From a virus, in IMG/VR virus record IMGVR_UViG_3300025154_000316, positions 1 through 29,766 of that record: 29,766 bases of DNA; one strand, written 5' to 3'. A program made the translations under genes and the position numbers. Positions 25,392-29,766 of the stretch are shown here, in pieces (the first letter of the stretch is position 1; every line of letters starts with the position of its first letter). A model generated the notes under the pieces. That model did not search any database. It was not told where the DNA came from and saw nothing but the letters and a program-made list of their open reading frames with translations.

Positions 25392-25610
25392 TTAGTAGAA
25401 ATTTCCTAGTCTATACTCTGGAGGAAGTTTTTCTAATTCGTATGAATGATACGGCTGTTGTTTAACTATGTGTCCACACTTCCAACATCTTGACTTAGTA
25501 CCTGTTTGTATATACTCACACCTACCTTTCTTATGAGTAATTCTATCTATGCCATCTTTACAGGTCATACTATTTAATACTTTTGTTAGTTCCGGATATT
25601 GGTTTTCCAT
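25392..25610 (-). CDS. Small putative zinc-binding protein (72 aa)
   Basis: The ATG at 25610 (MENQYPELTKVLNSMTCKDG) overlaps the previous gene by 41 bases in another frame. Cysteines at residues 17, 31, 42 and 45, with CWKCGH followed by a His, suggest a single zinc-binding knuckle. The rest is basic and Tyr-rich (YHSYELEKLPPEYRLGNFY). It could bind nucleic acid or a protein partner. It is the last gene before the promoter at 25387. Confidence 0.6.
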   Translation of the reverse strand: MENQYPELTKVLNSMTCKDGIDRITHKKGRCEYIQTGTKSRCWKCGHIVKQQPYHSYELEKLPPEYRLGNFY

Positions 25611-25890
25611 TGTTGTTTAATGATTGATTTAATATATTAGTAAAGTCCTTAACTCTGATTCCATATACTCCAATGCCTATAAATTTATCCTTATCGTCAT
25701 GCTGATCTCTGTATTCAGTAACAATATATTTCTGTCCATACATCTTATGCTTTGATCCAATTCCAACTAGATTAGTAACTACTTTCTTTTCATCCCTTTC
25801 TACCACGTTTGGATTAGTAAGAATGTAGAGCCGAACAGTTTTGTCCTGCAACTTCTTTGTCTGCTCCTTGTTAAATTGAGACTTCGCCAT
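25570..25890 (-). CDS. Hypothetical protein (106 aa)
   Basis: The ATG at 25890 (MAKSQFNKEQTKKLQDKTVR) follows an ATTATTATTATTAAG leader without Shine-Dalgarno. A basic N-terminal helix is followed by beta-like segments (LYILTNPNVVE, KVVTNLVGIGS, QKYIVTEYRDQ, KFIGIGVYGIRV) and a disordered Asn/Ser/Lys tail. No catalytic motif. It follows two very small membrane peptides. Confidence 0.65.
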   Translation of the reverse strand: MAKSQFNKEQTKKLQDKTVRLYILTNPNVVERDEKKVVTNLVGIGSKHKMYGQKYIVTEYRDQHDDKDKFIGIGVYGIRVKDFTNILNQSLNNNGKPISGTNKSIK

Positions 25891-25906
25891 GACTTAATAA
25901 TAATAA

Positions 25907-25990
25907 TTAATATTGATCCCTTTGGAGATACGCAATTATAAAGAAAGTTGCAAATGCTCCGACAAACACACCAAATAAAAACGCTCCCAT
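25907..25990 (-). CDS. 27-aa single-span membrane peptide
   Basis: ATG 25990 encodes MGAFLFGVFVGAFATFFIIA then YLQRDQY and TAA, a glycine/alanine/phenylalanine transmembrane helix with a short polar tail. It starts four bases after the stop of another tiny hydrophobic gene. Gly-x3-Gly-like spacing (G2, G7, G11) favours helix-helix packing. Possible roles are pinholin-like, membrane partner of a neighbour, or superinfection control. Confidence 0.5.
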   Translation of the reverse strand: MGAFLFGVFVGAFATFFIIAYLQRDQY

Positions 25991-25994
25991 TGTA

Positions 25995-26072
25995 TTAGAT
26001 ACTAAGATATATTACTTCGATTATTATAATCTCTAATGCTATTGCAATAAATGTTTCTATGTTTCTTCTCAT
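25995..26072 (-). CDS. 25-aa hydrophobic peptide coupled to the gene before it
   Basis: ATG 26072 overlaps the TGA of the 92-aa membrane gene as ATGA. The product MRRNIETFIAIALEIIIIEV followed by IYLSI has a positive N-terminus and an Ile-rich span containing two Glu residues. The four-base coupling typical of this genome and the four-base spacing to the next small gene support translation. Confidence 0.5.
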   Translation of the reverse strand: MRRNIETFIAIALEIIIIEVIYLSI

Positions 26073-26347
26073 GTAAATAGTTTAATTAGTACAACTGATA
26101 TTCCAATACCAAAGGTTAGACTTGCGGATCCGAATAATATCCATTTAGCTACCTCTTTAACAAACCACGTTATCGAATCTTCAAACATAGCTACTGCCAT
26201 TTTGTTTTGGTCATCCATTGCATCGTCATAATCTTGCTGTGTTAATCCAGACGTGACCGCATATGCTTTTCCATCATCCTTGATCTCGACTATCTGATCT
26301 GGTTTCAATCTTTCACCTGCTTTAAATGTTCTGTATTCATTCATCAT
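26069..26347 (-). CDS. Small protein with C-terminal membrane anchor (92 aa)
   Basis: ATG at 26347, with a second ATG immediately after; no Shine-Dalgarno. Residues 1-60 are soluble and charged (TFKAGERLKPDQIVEIKDDG, DYDDAMDDQNKMAVAMFEDS). Residues 62-92 (WFVKEVAKWILFGSASLTFG then IGISVVLIKLF) form an amphipathic segment and one membrane span. It is followed by two tiny membrane peptides in a coupled arrangement, so the three may act together at the inner membrane. A holin/antiholin-like set is conceivable but unproven. Confidence 0.65.
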   Translation of the reverse strand: MMNEYRTFKAGERLKPDQIVEIKDDGKAYAVTSGLTQQDYDDAMDDQNKMAVAMFEDSITWFVKEVAKWILFGSASLTFGIGISVVLIKLFT

Positions 26348-26360
26348 ATTATACTAATAA

Positions 26361-26681
26361 TTAATGCCCATTCGTACTACAATTGCCATCCTCTAATTCC
26401 TGAACACGTTCCTTTAATTTCCCTATTTCAGTATACAGCTCGTTTAAAACCAATCCCAATTCGTTATTATCTAACTCTGGAAAGTAACAGGGTTTCTTTA
26501 GATAAGGAGCAAAGTGTGGTGTCATAGGAAATATCCTGCCCGATGGTAATCTTTCTCGTTTTGCTTCTTCCTCTAATACCTTTAGTTTCTCTGCTGATCT
26601 TATAACCTCCGATATAGGCGTTGGTGTTTTCTTCATCCGTATAAATTCTTCCGGTACTTTTCTTTCTGTTTTATTTTTCAT
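26361..26681 (-). CDS. Coiled-coil hypothetical protein (106 aa)
   Basis: The ATG at 26681 overlaps the previous gene by 11 bases. Residues 25-45 are a charged helix (SAEKLKVLEEEAKRERL). The middle contains a Pro-rich stretch (FPMTPHFAPYLKKPCYFPEL), and residues 76-100 form a second coiled coil (LNELYTEIGKLKERVQELED). Soluble; no known domain. Confidence 0.65.
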   Translation of the reverse strand: MKNKTERKVPEEFIRMKKTPTPISEVIRSAEKLKVLEEEAKRERLPSGRIFPMTPHFAPYLKKPCYFPELDNNELGLVLNELYTEIGKLKERVQELEDGNCSTNGH

Positions 26682-26862
26682 TTTGGTATTGTTCTAATAA
26701 ATCATAAAATGTCTTTTCATTGTCACTTAAAAGAAGTGTGAATAATAAATGTACTTTTGAGTAATGCTTTTTGCAGTAGCCCAATCCTGATATATCCATA
26801 TCTGGTGATAGTGTTCCAGTTGCTTTATGGTGGCAAATAATACACTTCTTGTCTGGTTTCAT
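26671..26862 (-). CDS. Small zinc-finger-like protein (63 aa)
   Basis: The ATG at 26862 encodes MKPDKKCIICHHKATGTLSP. C7, C10 and H11/H12, then C30 and H33 in LGYCKKHYSKV, form a CxxC...CxxH pattern suited to one zinc ion. It resembles small treble-clef fingers found in many phage genomes. The C-terminal helix (FTLLLSDNEKTFYDLLEQYQ) may mediate dimerisation. Likely a nucleic-acid or protein binder; function unknown. Confidence 0.65.
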   Translation of the reverse strand: MKPDKKCIICHHKATGTLSPDMDISGLGYCKKHYSKVHLLFTLLLSDNEKTFYDLLEQYQNEK

Positions 26863-26903
26863 TTTGTGTCATATAAATTAATTTATGTGTTGCGATAGTA
26901 ATA

Positions 26904-27095
26904 TTAACTTTTCTTAACTAGTATAAGGTCAGGGAATAGTTTGTCTTCACCATTTACCCTTTCTTTTGTAGCATTTTTGTAATCTAGTACATAATCCTTA
27001 CCATTAACCTTACAACCGCCATAATACTTTGCTATTGATAATTGAGAGTTCGCCCAAACATCATAAGGTATTCTATCTGCAAACTGTTCTGTCAT
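26904..27095 (-). CDS. Hypothetical protein (63 aa)
   Basis: The ATG at 27095 has AGGAG directly upstream, closer than usual (TTTAGGAGAATG). The product MTEQFADRIPYDVWANSQLS has a short aromatic N-terminus and a beta-like part (KVNGKDYVLDYKNAT, LFPDLILVKK). No recognised motif. Its upstream spacer shares a 17-bp sequence with the leader of the next gene to the right. Confidence 0.6.
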   Translation of the reverse strand: MTEQFADRIPYDVWANSQLSIAKYYGGCKVNGKDYVLDYKNATKERVNGEDKLFPDLILVKKS

Positions 27096-27117
27096 TCTCC
27101 TAAACTAATAAATTAAA

Positions 27118-27330
27118 TTACTTGGTTACCTTTTCAAAATCGTCAACTAATATAAACCCATATTCTGTTGAGTGTTCTTTTTGATATTCCTTGAGCTGAC
27201 CAAACCAATCCTTACCTATCATTTTTTTATCCGAAAGTTCATAACCTGTATCTGCATCACATACGCTTATTTCTACTGCTCCCACCTTATTTCGTCTCAG
27301 CTTTACGTAGTTATTTGCACTCATTTTCAT
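27118..27330 (-). CDS. Hypothetical protein (70 aa)
   Basis: Start at ATG 27330 (MKMSANNYVKLRRNKVGAVE) or the internal ATG at 27324; the TTG before them is less likely. The predicted fold is alpha/beta, with strands VEISVCDADTGY and YGFILVDDFEK around a central helix. The leader carries a strong hairpin (27357-27408). Function unknown. Confidence 0.6.
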   Translation of the reverse strand: MKMSANNYVKLRRNKVGAVEISVCDADTGYELSDKKMIGKDWFGQLKEYQKEHSTEYGFILVDDFEKVTK

Positions 27331-27356
27331 CAAACAATAAATTAAATTACTTACTC

Positions 27357-27408
27357 TTTGGTGATGGCAAGGAGACTATTTGTGGAGTTAACCTTAACCA
27401 TCACCAAA
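27357..27408 (-). promoter_or_regulatory. Long intergenic hairpin flanked by direct repeats
   Basis: TTTGGTGATGG (27357-27367) pairs with CCATCACCAAA (27398-27408), 11 bp without mismatch. After a small internal loop, AAGG/CCTT adds four pairs. It lies in an 87-bp non-coding gap. CAAACAATAAA occurs at both edges (27331-27341 and 27405-27415). There is no T-run, so it is not a standard terminator. Confidence 0.6.
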
Positions 27409-27420
27409 CAATAAACAATA

Positions 27421-27663
27421 TTAAATAGTTACCCTTAATGTATTAAAGTAAAATCTTGTTAAGTGCTTGATAATATCCCATCTCGAACTTTTTTCATCAA
27501 TCACAATTATATATTTCTTCTTAGTTTTAATTGTCGGCATAGTAATTCTGTATGGTTTTGTTTCTTGGGTTAATGTAATTAAACAGATATAACTTATCAA
27601 TTCTTTTTTTGATAGTTTTTCTAACTTTTCAGAATTATAGATTTTGCTCGTTTTCATTTTCAA
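27421..27663 (-). CDS. Hypothetical basic protein (80 aa)
   Basis: ATG at 27663, with an alternative at 27657; A/T-only leader. Lys-rich N-terminus (MKMKTSKIYNSEKLEKLSKK) with a helix ELISYICLITLTQ, then strands (YRITMPTIKTKKKYIIVIDE) and a terminal RFYFNTLRVTI. Possibly a small nucleic-acid-binding or inhibitory protein, as is common in early phage regions. No family was recognised. Confidence 0.6.
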   Translation of the reverse strand: MKMKTSKIYNSEKLEKLSKKELISYICLITLTQETKPYRITMPTIKTKKKYIIVIDEKSSRWDIIKHLTRFYFNTLRVTI

Positions 27664-27686
27664 AAAGTAATAATATATCTACCTAC

Positions 27687-27914
27687 TCAACCTAACCTTT
27701 CAACGAAATAATCATTGTTATAAATCCCGTTTAATCTTTTTCCGTATTCATAAATCCTATTATTAAAGTATATCTCGGTATTAAAATCTCTAAATTTCGT
27801 TATTGCCCTATTACCTATTATTTTTTCAACTTCATACCTTCTGTATTCCTCCTTTAATAATGGATTATCGACATATATCACATCACCAACTTTTAGTTTA
27901 TATTTTTGCTTCAT
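27687..27914 (-). CDS. Small beta-barrel-like protein (75 aa)
   Basis: ATG at 27914 with AGGGG four bases upstream. The sequence KYKLKVGDVIYVDNPLLKEE, YEVEKIIGNRAITKFRD and EIYFNNRIYEYG suggests an SH3-like or KOW-like small barrel: an opening K-V-G-D-x-I-Y-V strand, then a variable loop and three more strands. It is rich in Tyr and Lys. Such barrels often bind nucleic acid or partner proteins; the specific role is unknown. Confidence 0.6.
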   Translation of the reverse strand: MKQKYKLKVGDVIYVDNPLLKEEYRRYEVEKIIGNRAITKFRDFNTEIYFNNRIYEYGKRLNGIYNNDYFVERLG

Positions 27915-27922
27915 AGCCCCTA

Positions 27923-27951
27923 ACTATAATTAATTTAATACTTCCGACCAA
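27923..27951 (-). promoter_or_regulatory. Possible promoter, TTGGTC-N17-TATAGT
   Basis: In the 52-bp gap before the gene at 27914, the minus strand reads TTGGTC (27951-27946), 17 bp, then TATAGT (27928-27923). The -10 is good and the -35 weak. GG follows the -35 as in the TTGTCGGG class, so it may be a diverged relative. Confidence 0.4.
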
Positions 27952-27966
27952 CAGCAGTTTTCTTTC

Positions 27967-28278
27967 TCATCTATACCCCTTTCGTTCATAAAAACCTGAA
28001 TTTGTAATCTTTATAATCGAACCATGTTTACCTTTCTTAAATGCCTCTCTTACTACATCACTTCCACCCTCTCTTTGTGCTTCGTGTATTGCTTCCTTCA
28101 TCTCTTTTTTATGTTCCTTACTTTGTGCTTCTAATAGGTCGGAGGTTATCTCCTTCTGAATTTGAGATAATGTCATAACTAAAGGTGTCCCACATCTTGT
28201 GCCACCTGCTTTAATTGCTATGTGGATTGATTTCATCCATCTTAACAACTGTTCGGCTTCCTTATCTAGTTTTTCCAT
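27967..28278 (-). CDS. Helical hypothetical protein (103 aa)
   Basis: The ATG at 28278 lies one base after the previous stop, with a weak GAGAAG upstream. Residues 1-20 (MEKLDKEAEQLLRWMKSIHI) and 36-70 (TLSQIQKEITSDLLEAQSKE, then HKKEMKEAIHEAQREGG) are amphipathic helices. The C-terminus is basic with Gly (KKGKHGSIIKITNSGFYERK). No cysteine cluster or membrane span. Unknown function. Confidence 0.65.
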   Translation of the reverse strand: MEKLDKEAEQLLRWMKSIHIAIKAGGTRCGTPLVMTLSQIQKEITSDLLEAQSKEHKKEMKEAIHEAQREGGSDVVREAFKKGKHGSIIKITNSGFYERKGYR

Positions 28279-28279
28279 C

Positions 28280-28462
28280 TTACTTCTCTGATAAATTATA
28301 TTTACTTAATATGTACTCTGCTATTGCCTTTGCATCTTTTTCACTTATCCCCATCGGGTAACTCCTCGTGTCATCTATCGGCATTTCAACTCTTACATTT
28401 TCCGAAAGCTCTTGTGTTAGGTCGTAGATTGCATTGTAGTCGTCCATAGACAATTTATTCAT
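28280..28462 (-). CDS. Small acidic protein (60 aa)
   Basis: Start at ATG 28462 (MNKLSMDDYNAIYDLTQELS) rather than an upstream TTG at 28480. Acidic and helical, with a middle MPIDDTRSYPMGI and a final helix EKDAKAIAEYILSKYNLSEK. Possibly a small inhibitor or adaptor; no family recognised. Confidence 0.6.
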   Translation of the reverse strand: MNKLSMDDYNAIYDLTQELSENVRVEMPIDDTRSYPMGISEKDAKAIAEYILSKYNLSEK

Positions 28463-28472
28463 AGTTAATTTT

Positions 28473-28682
28473 TTACACAAAAAGAAATCTAATTAGCTTA
28501 AATACCGCCTTGATTTTCATTCTGAATCCCAGCGGAGCTACTACTACCCCCTCTGGTTCGACTCGTCTGAAACCTTCTAGTGTACACTGGTGAACGTCAC
28601 AATTGTAAAGTTCCAATACAGATTTTCCGTATTTACTTACTATGAATAAATTGCTTATTTTACTTCGTCTTTTCATAATCAT
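28473..28682 (-). CDS. Small basic protein (69 aa)
   Basis: ATG 28682 overlaps the previous TGA as ATGA and is preceded by a full AGGAGG, four bases away; ATG 28676 would be ten bases away. The product (MIMKRRSKISNLFIVSKYGK) is strongly basic at the start. It has one mixed Cys/His stretch (NCDVHQC) and ends in a hydrophobic basic helix (FRMKIKAVFKLIRFLFV) that could lie on a membrane. Unknown function. Confidence 0.6.
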   Translation of the reverse strand: MIMKRRSKISNLFIVSKYGKSVLELYNCDVHQCTLEGFRRVEPEGVVVAPLGFRMKIKAVFKLIRFLFV

Positions 28683-28981
28683 ATTTCCTCCTGATAAATA
28701 AATGTGCCTTTTGTTTCTTCTTTATCTTTACGCAATCCGCTTTTATAATACGTTCCCCTTAATTCTTCGTTTAACTCTTGCACTTTTTGTCTACATCTTC
28801 TGATTGTTTCTGGCTCTATTGCCTTGCTAAAGAAGTTTCTATTCGTCATGCCAAGTTCTCCATAACCAAAATCTGTAACTACTCCCTGATCCTTCCATAC
28901 CGCAAACATTAATTTTTTATCGCTATCTCTTAATTCTGGAAAATCTGCTAGTAATTGTTTTACTTTATCGTATACTTTCAT
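28679..28981 (-). CDS. Conserved-looking phage protein with TIRRCRQK helix (100 aa)
   Basis: ATG at 28981 (MKVYDKVKQLLADFPELRDS). Two N-terminal helices and an aromatic MFAVWKDQGVV segment are followed by ETIRRCRQKVQELNEELRGT, an Arg-rich helix I recognise from memory as recurring in small uncharacterised phage proteins (T-x-x-R-x-R-Q-K-x-Q-E). It has a basic then acidic C-terminus (GTFIYQEEI). A DNA- or RNA-binding helix-turn-helix is plausible. It sits just after the alpha-CTD-like gene, so both might work in regulation. Confidence 0.65.
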   Translation of the reverse strand: MKVYDKVKQLLADFPELRDSDKKLMFAVWKDQGVVTDFGYGELGMTNRNFFSKAIEPETIRRCRQKVQELNEELRGTYYKSGLRKDKEETKGTFIYQEEI

Positions 28982-28992
28982 AGATAATCGTA

Positions 28993-29322
28993 CTATATTA
29001 AATTAATATTATACTTACCGGCAACCTCTTTGATCTCACTTATTGCCTTACCACCAACCCCACGCCACCATTTAATCTCATTTATATTAACATTCTCTAA
29101 TTGATCTAAATAATTAATGTGTTGATTAAGTAAAGCATTAATAGTTCTTGTAGACATGCCCGTCTCTCCAGTCCTGATTCTGTCTTTATTTATATTAACG
29201 CTACCCTTTTCTAGTTCCCTCAATATCTTCTGTAGTAATGAGATTTGAATGGTTAAGTTATAATTGATAGTTTCTAGTAGCCCTTGTTGTGGCTGTTTTA
29301 TGCTTCCTAATGTAGTTTCCAT
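28993..29322 (-). CDS. RNA polymerase alpha C-terminal-domain-like protein (109 aa)
   Basis: ATG at 29322 after an A/T leader. Residues 56-109 align by eye with the C-terminal DNA-binding domain of the bacterial RNA polymerase alpha subunit: MSTRTINALLNQHINYLDQL matches the first helices and GVGGKAISEIKEVAGKYNIN the helix-hairpin-helix. Compared with E. coli alpha (from memory), DNA contacts R265, N268, G296, K298 and E302 correspond to R59, N62, G90, K92 and E96 here, while C269 and S299 are both Ala. Residues 1-50 are an unrelated helical part (ETINYNLTIQISLLQKILRE), possibly a dimeriser or partner-binding segment. The protein lacks the alpha N-terminal assembly domain. It could bind A/T-rich upstream elements or host polymerase and redirect transcription. 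A generic HhH DNA-binding protein is the alternative. Confidence 0.75.
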   Translation of the reverse strand: METTLGSIKQPQQGLLETINYNLTIQISLLQKILRELEKGSVNINKDRIRTGETGMSTRTINALLNQHINYLDQLENVNINEIKWWRGVGGKAISEIKEVAGKYNINLI

Positions 29323-29334
29323 AATCTTTATTAA

Positions 29335-29634
29335 TTAATAATTATGTTGAAATTCCTTTGGTATAATGAACGTATCGTGTTCAATATTCCAATCCATAAA
29401 GTATTGTTCATTAATTTTCCATATTCGATCAAATACATTTTCCTCTTTCAAATATTGTTTTTCTTTAGTCAAAAATCTAGCAATCTCCGTAGGCATTGAA
29501 TACATAGATGATATGCTAATAGTTTGTTTATTGCTCCCTGTCCGGAATAGATGAAAACTATCTTTTGGAAAATTTGATTCTAATAAGGCATACAGTATTC
29601 TTAAATCCGTTCCTGCATTTTGATGTTTGTTCAT
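29335..29634 (-). CDS. Hypothetical protein (99 aa)
   Basis: ATG at 29634 with AGG adjoining it (TTATTAGGATG). The product MNKHQNAGTDLRILYALLES is soluble, mixed alpha/beta and aromatic, with HLFRTGSNKQTISISSMYSM in the middle and FDRIWKINEQYFMDWNIEHD near the end. No recognised domain. It precedes the alpha-CTD-like gene by 12 bases. Confidence 0.6.
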   Translation of the reverse strand: MNKHQNAGTDLRILYALLESNFPKDSFHLFRTGSNKQTISISSMYSMPTEIARFLTKEKQYLKEENVFDRIWKINEQYFMDWNIEHDTFIIPKEFQHNY

Positions 29635-29643
29635 CCTAATAAT

Positions 29644-29766
29644 TTAATAATTAGAAAATTGAGTTACAAATGACCAGATATGACTTTTCCATGCTTCACA
29701 ATTATCTCTTGCTCCACAATAATTACCATGATTGCTATCATAAAGATCAAGACTTTGTTTAGTACC
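29644..29766 (-). CDS. Partial gene, C-terminal 40 residues
   Basis: The frame enters from the right edge and ends at TAA 29646-29644, nine bases before the next ATG. The visible peptide (GTKQSLDLYDSNHGNYCGAR then DNCEAWKSHIW) has two Cys and three Trp/Tyr-rich positions. Too short to assign; the start lies outside the window. Confidence 0.55.
   Translation of the reverse strand, partial: GTKQSLDLYDSNHGNYCGARDNCEAWKSHIWSFVTQFSNY

Noticed and set aside
25935-25965. TTGTCGG followed by TATAAT on the minus strand
   Set aside because: The spacer is 19 bp, unlike the exact 17 bp of the other four, and the sequence is explained as coding for a 27-aa membrane peptide.

Overview
The window looks like an AT-rich tailed-phage genome segment (Caudoviricetes) with podovirus-type architecture. 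Every supported gene lies on the minus strand, so the map reads from right to left. Genes are tightly packed, often with 4-nt ATGA or GTGA overlaps. There is a recognisable packaging and head module, a short-tail module with no tape measure, sheath or tail-tube genes, and three consecutive candidate internal/ejection proteins at the left end. The host cannot be named. A few genes have clear Shine-Dalgarno sequences (for example before 17775, 24334 and 28682), but many starts follow pure A/T leaders. Promoters look sigma70/sigmaA-like.

Right part (29766 to about 24300): some twenty small genes, mostly of unknown function. Recognisable pieces are a free-standing RNA polymerase alpha-CTD-like domain (28993-29322), small putative zinc-binding proteins, and a set of very small membrane proteins (25907-26347, 24661-24741, 24984-25259). 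A TTGACA/TATACT promoter with a structured leader (25262-25387) starts the segment leading into the terminase genes.

Middle (24334 to 15095): small terminase, large terminase, portal, scaffold, major capsid protein, a beta-helix protein, a decoration-like protein and connector or accessory proteins. The large terminase frame is interrupted by one in-frame TGA inside a perfect 34-bp inverted repeat next to the Walker B motif. This is either a templated insertion or an amplification/assembly artefact.

Fibre and tail part (15102 to 1): a collagen-like Thr-rich fibre, a LamG plus glycine-rich adhesin, a methyltransferase-glycosyltransferase pair with its own promoter and terminator, an adaptor-like protein, a large nozzle/tail protein with two inserted beta-domains, three tandem paralogues, and three candidate internal virion proteins. 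The last of these runs off the left edge.

Four promoters share the form TTGTCGGG...TATAAT, with exactly 17 bp between hexamers. They sit at gene ends just upstream of portal, scaffold/capsid, the tail module and the internal-protein genes, and look like a coordinated set for structural genes. One of them fires straight into a rho-independent terminator, predicting a short RNA or attenuator. No integrase, replication gene, endolysin, tRNA or CRISPR array was seen, and no stretch over 300 bases lacks a gene.
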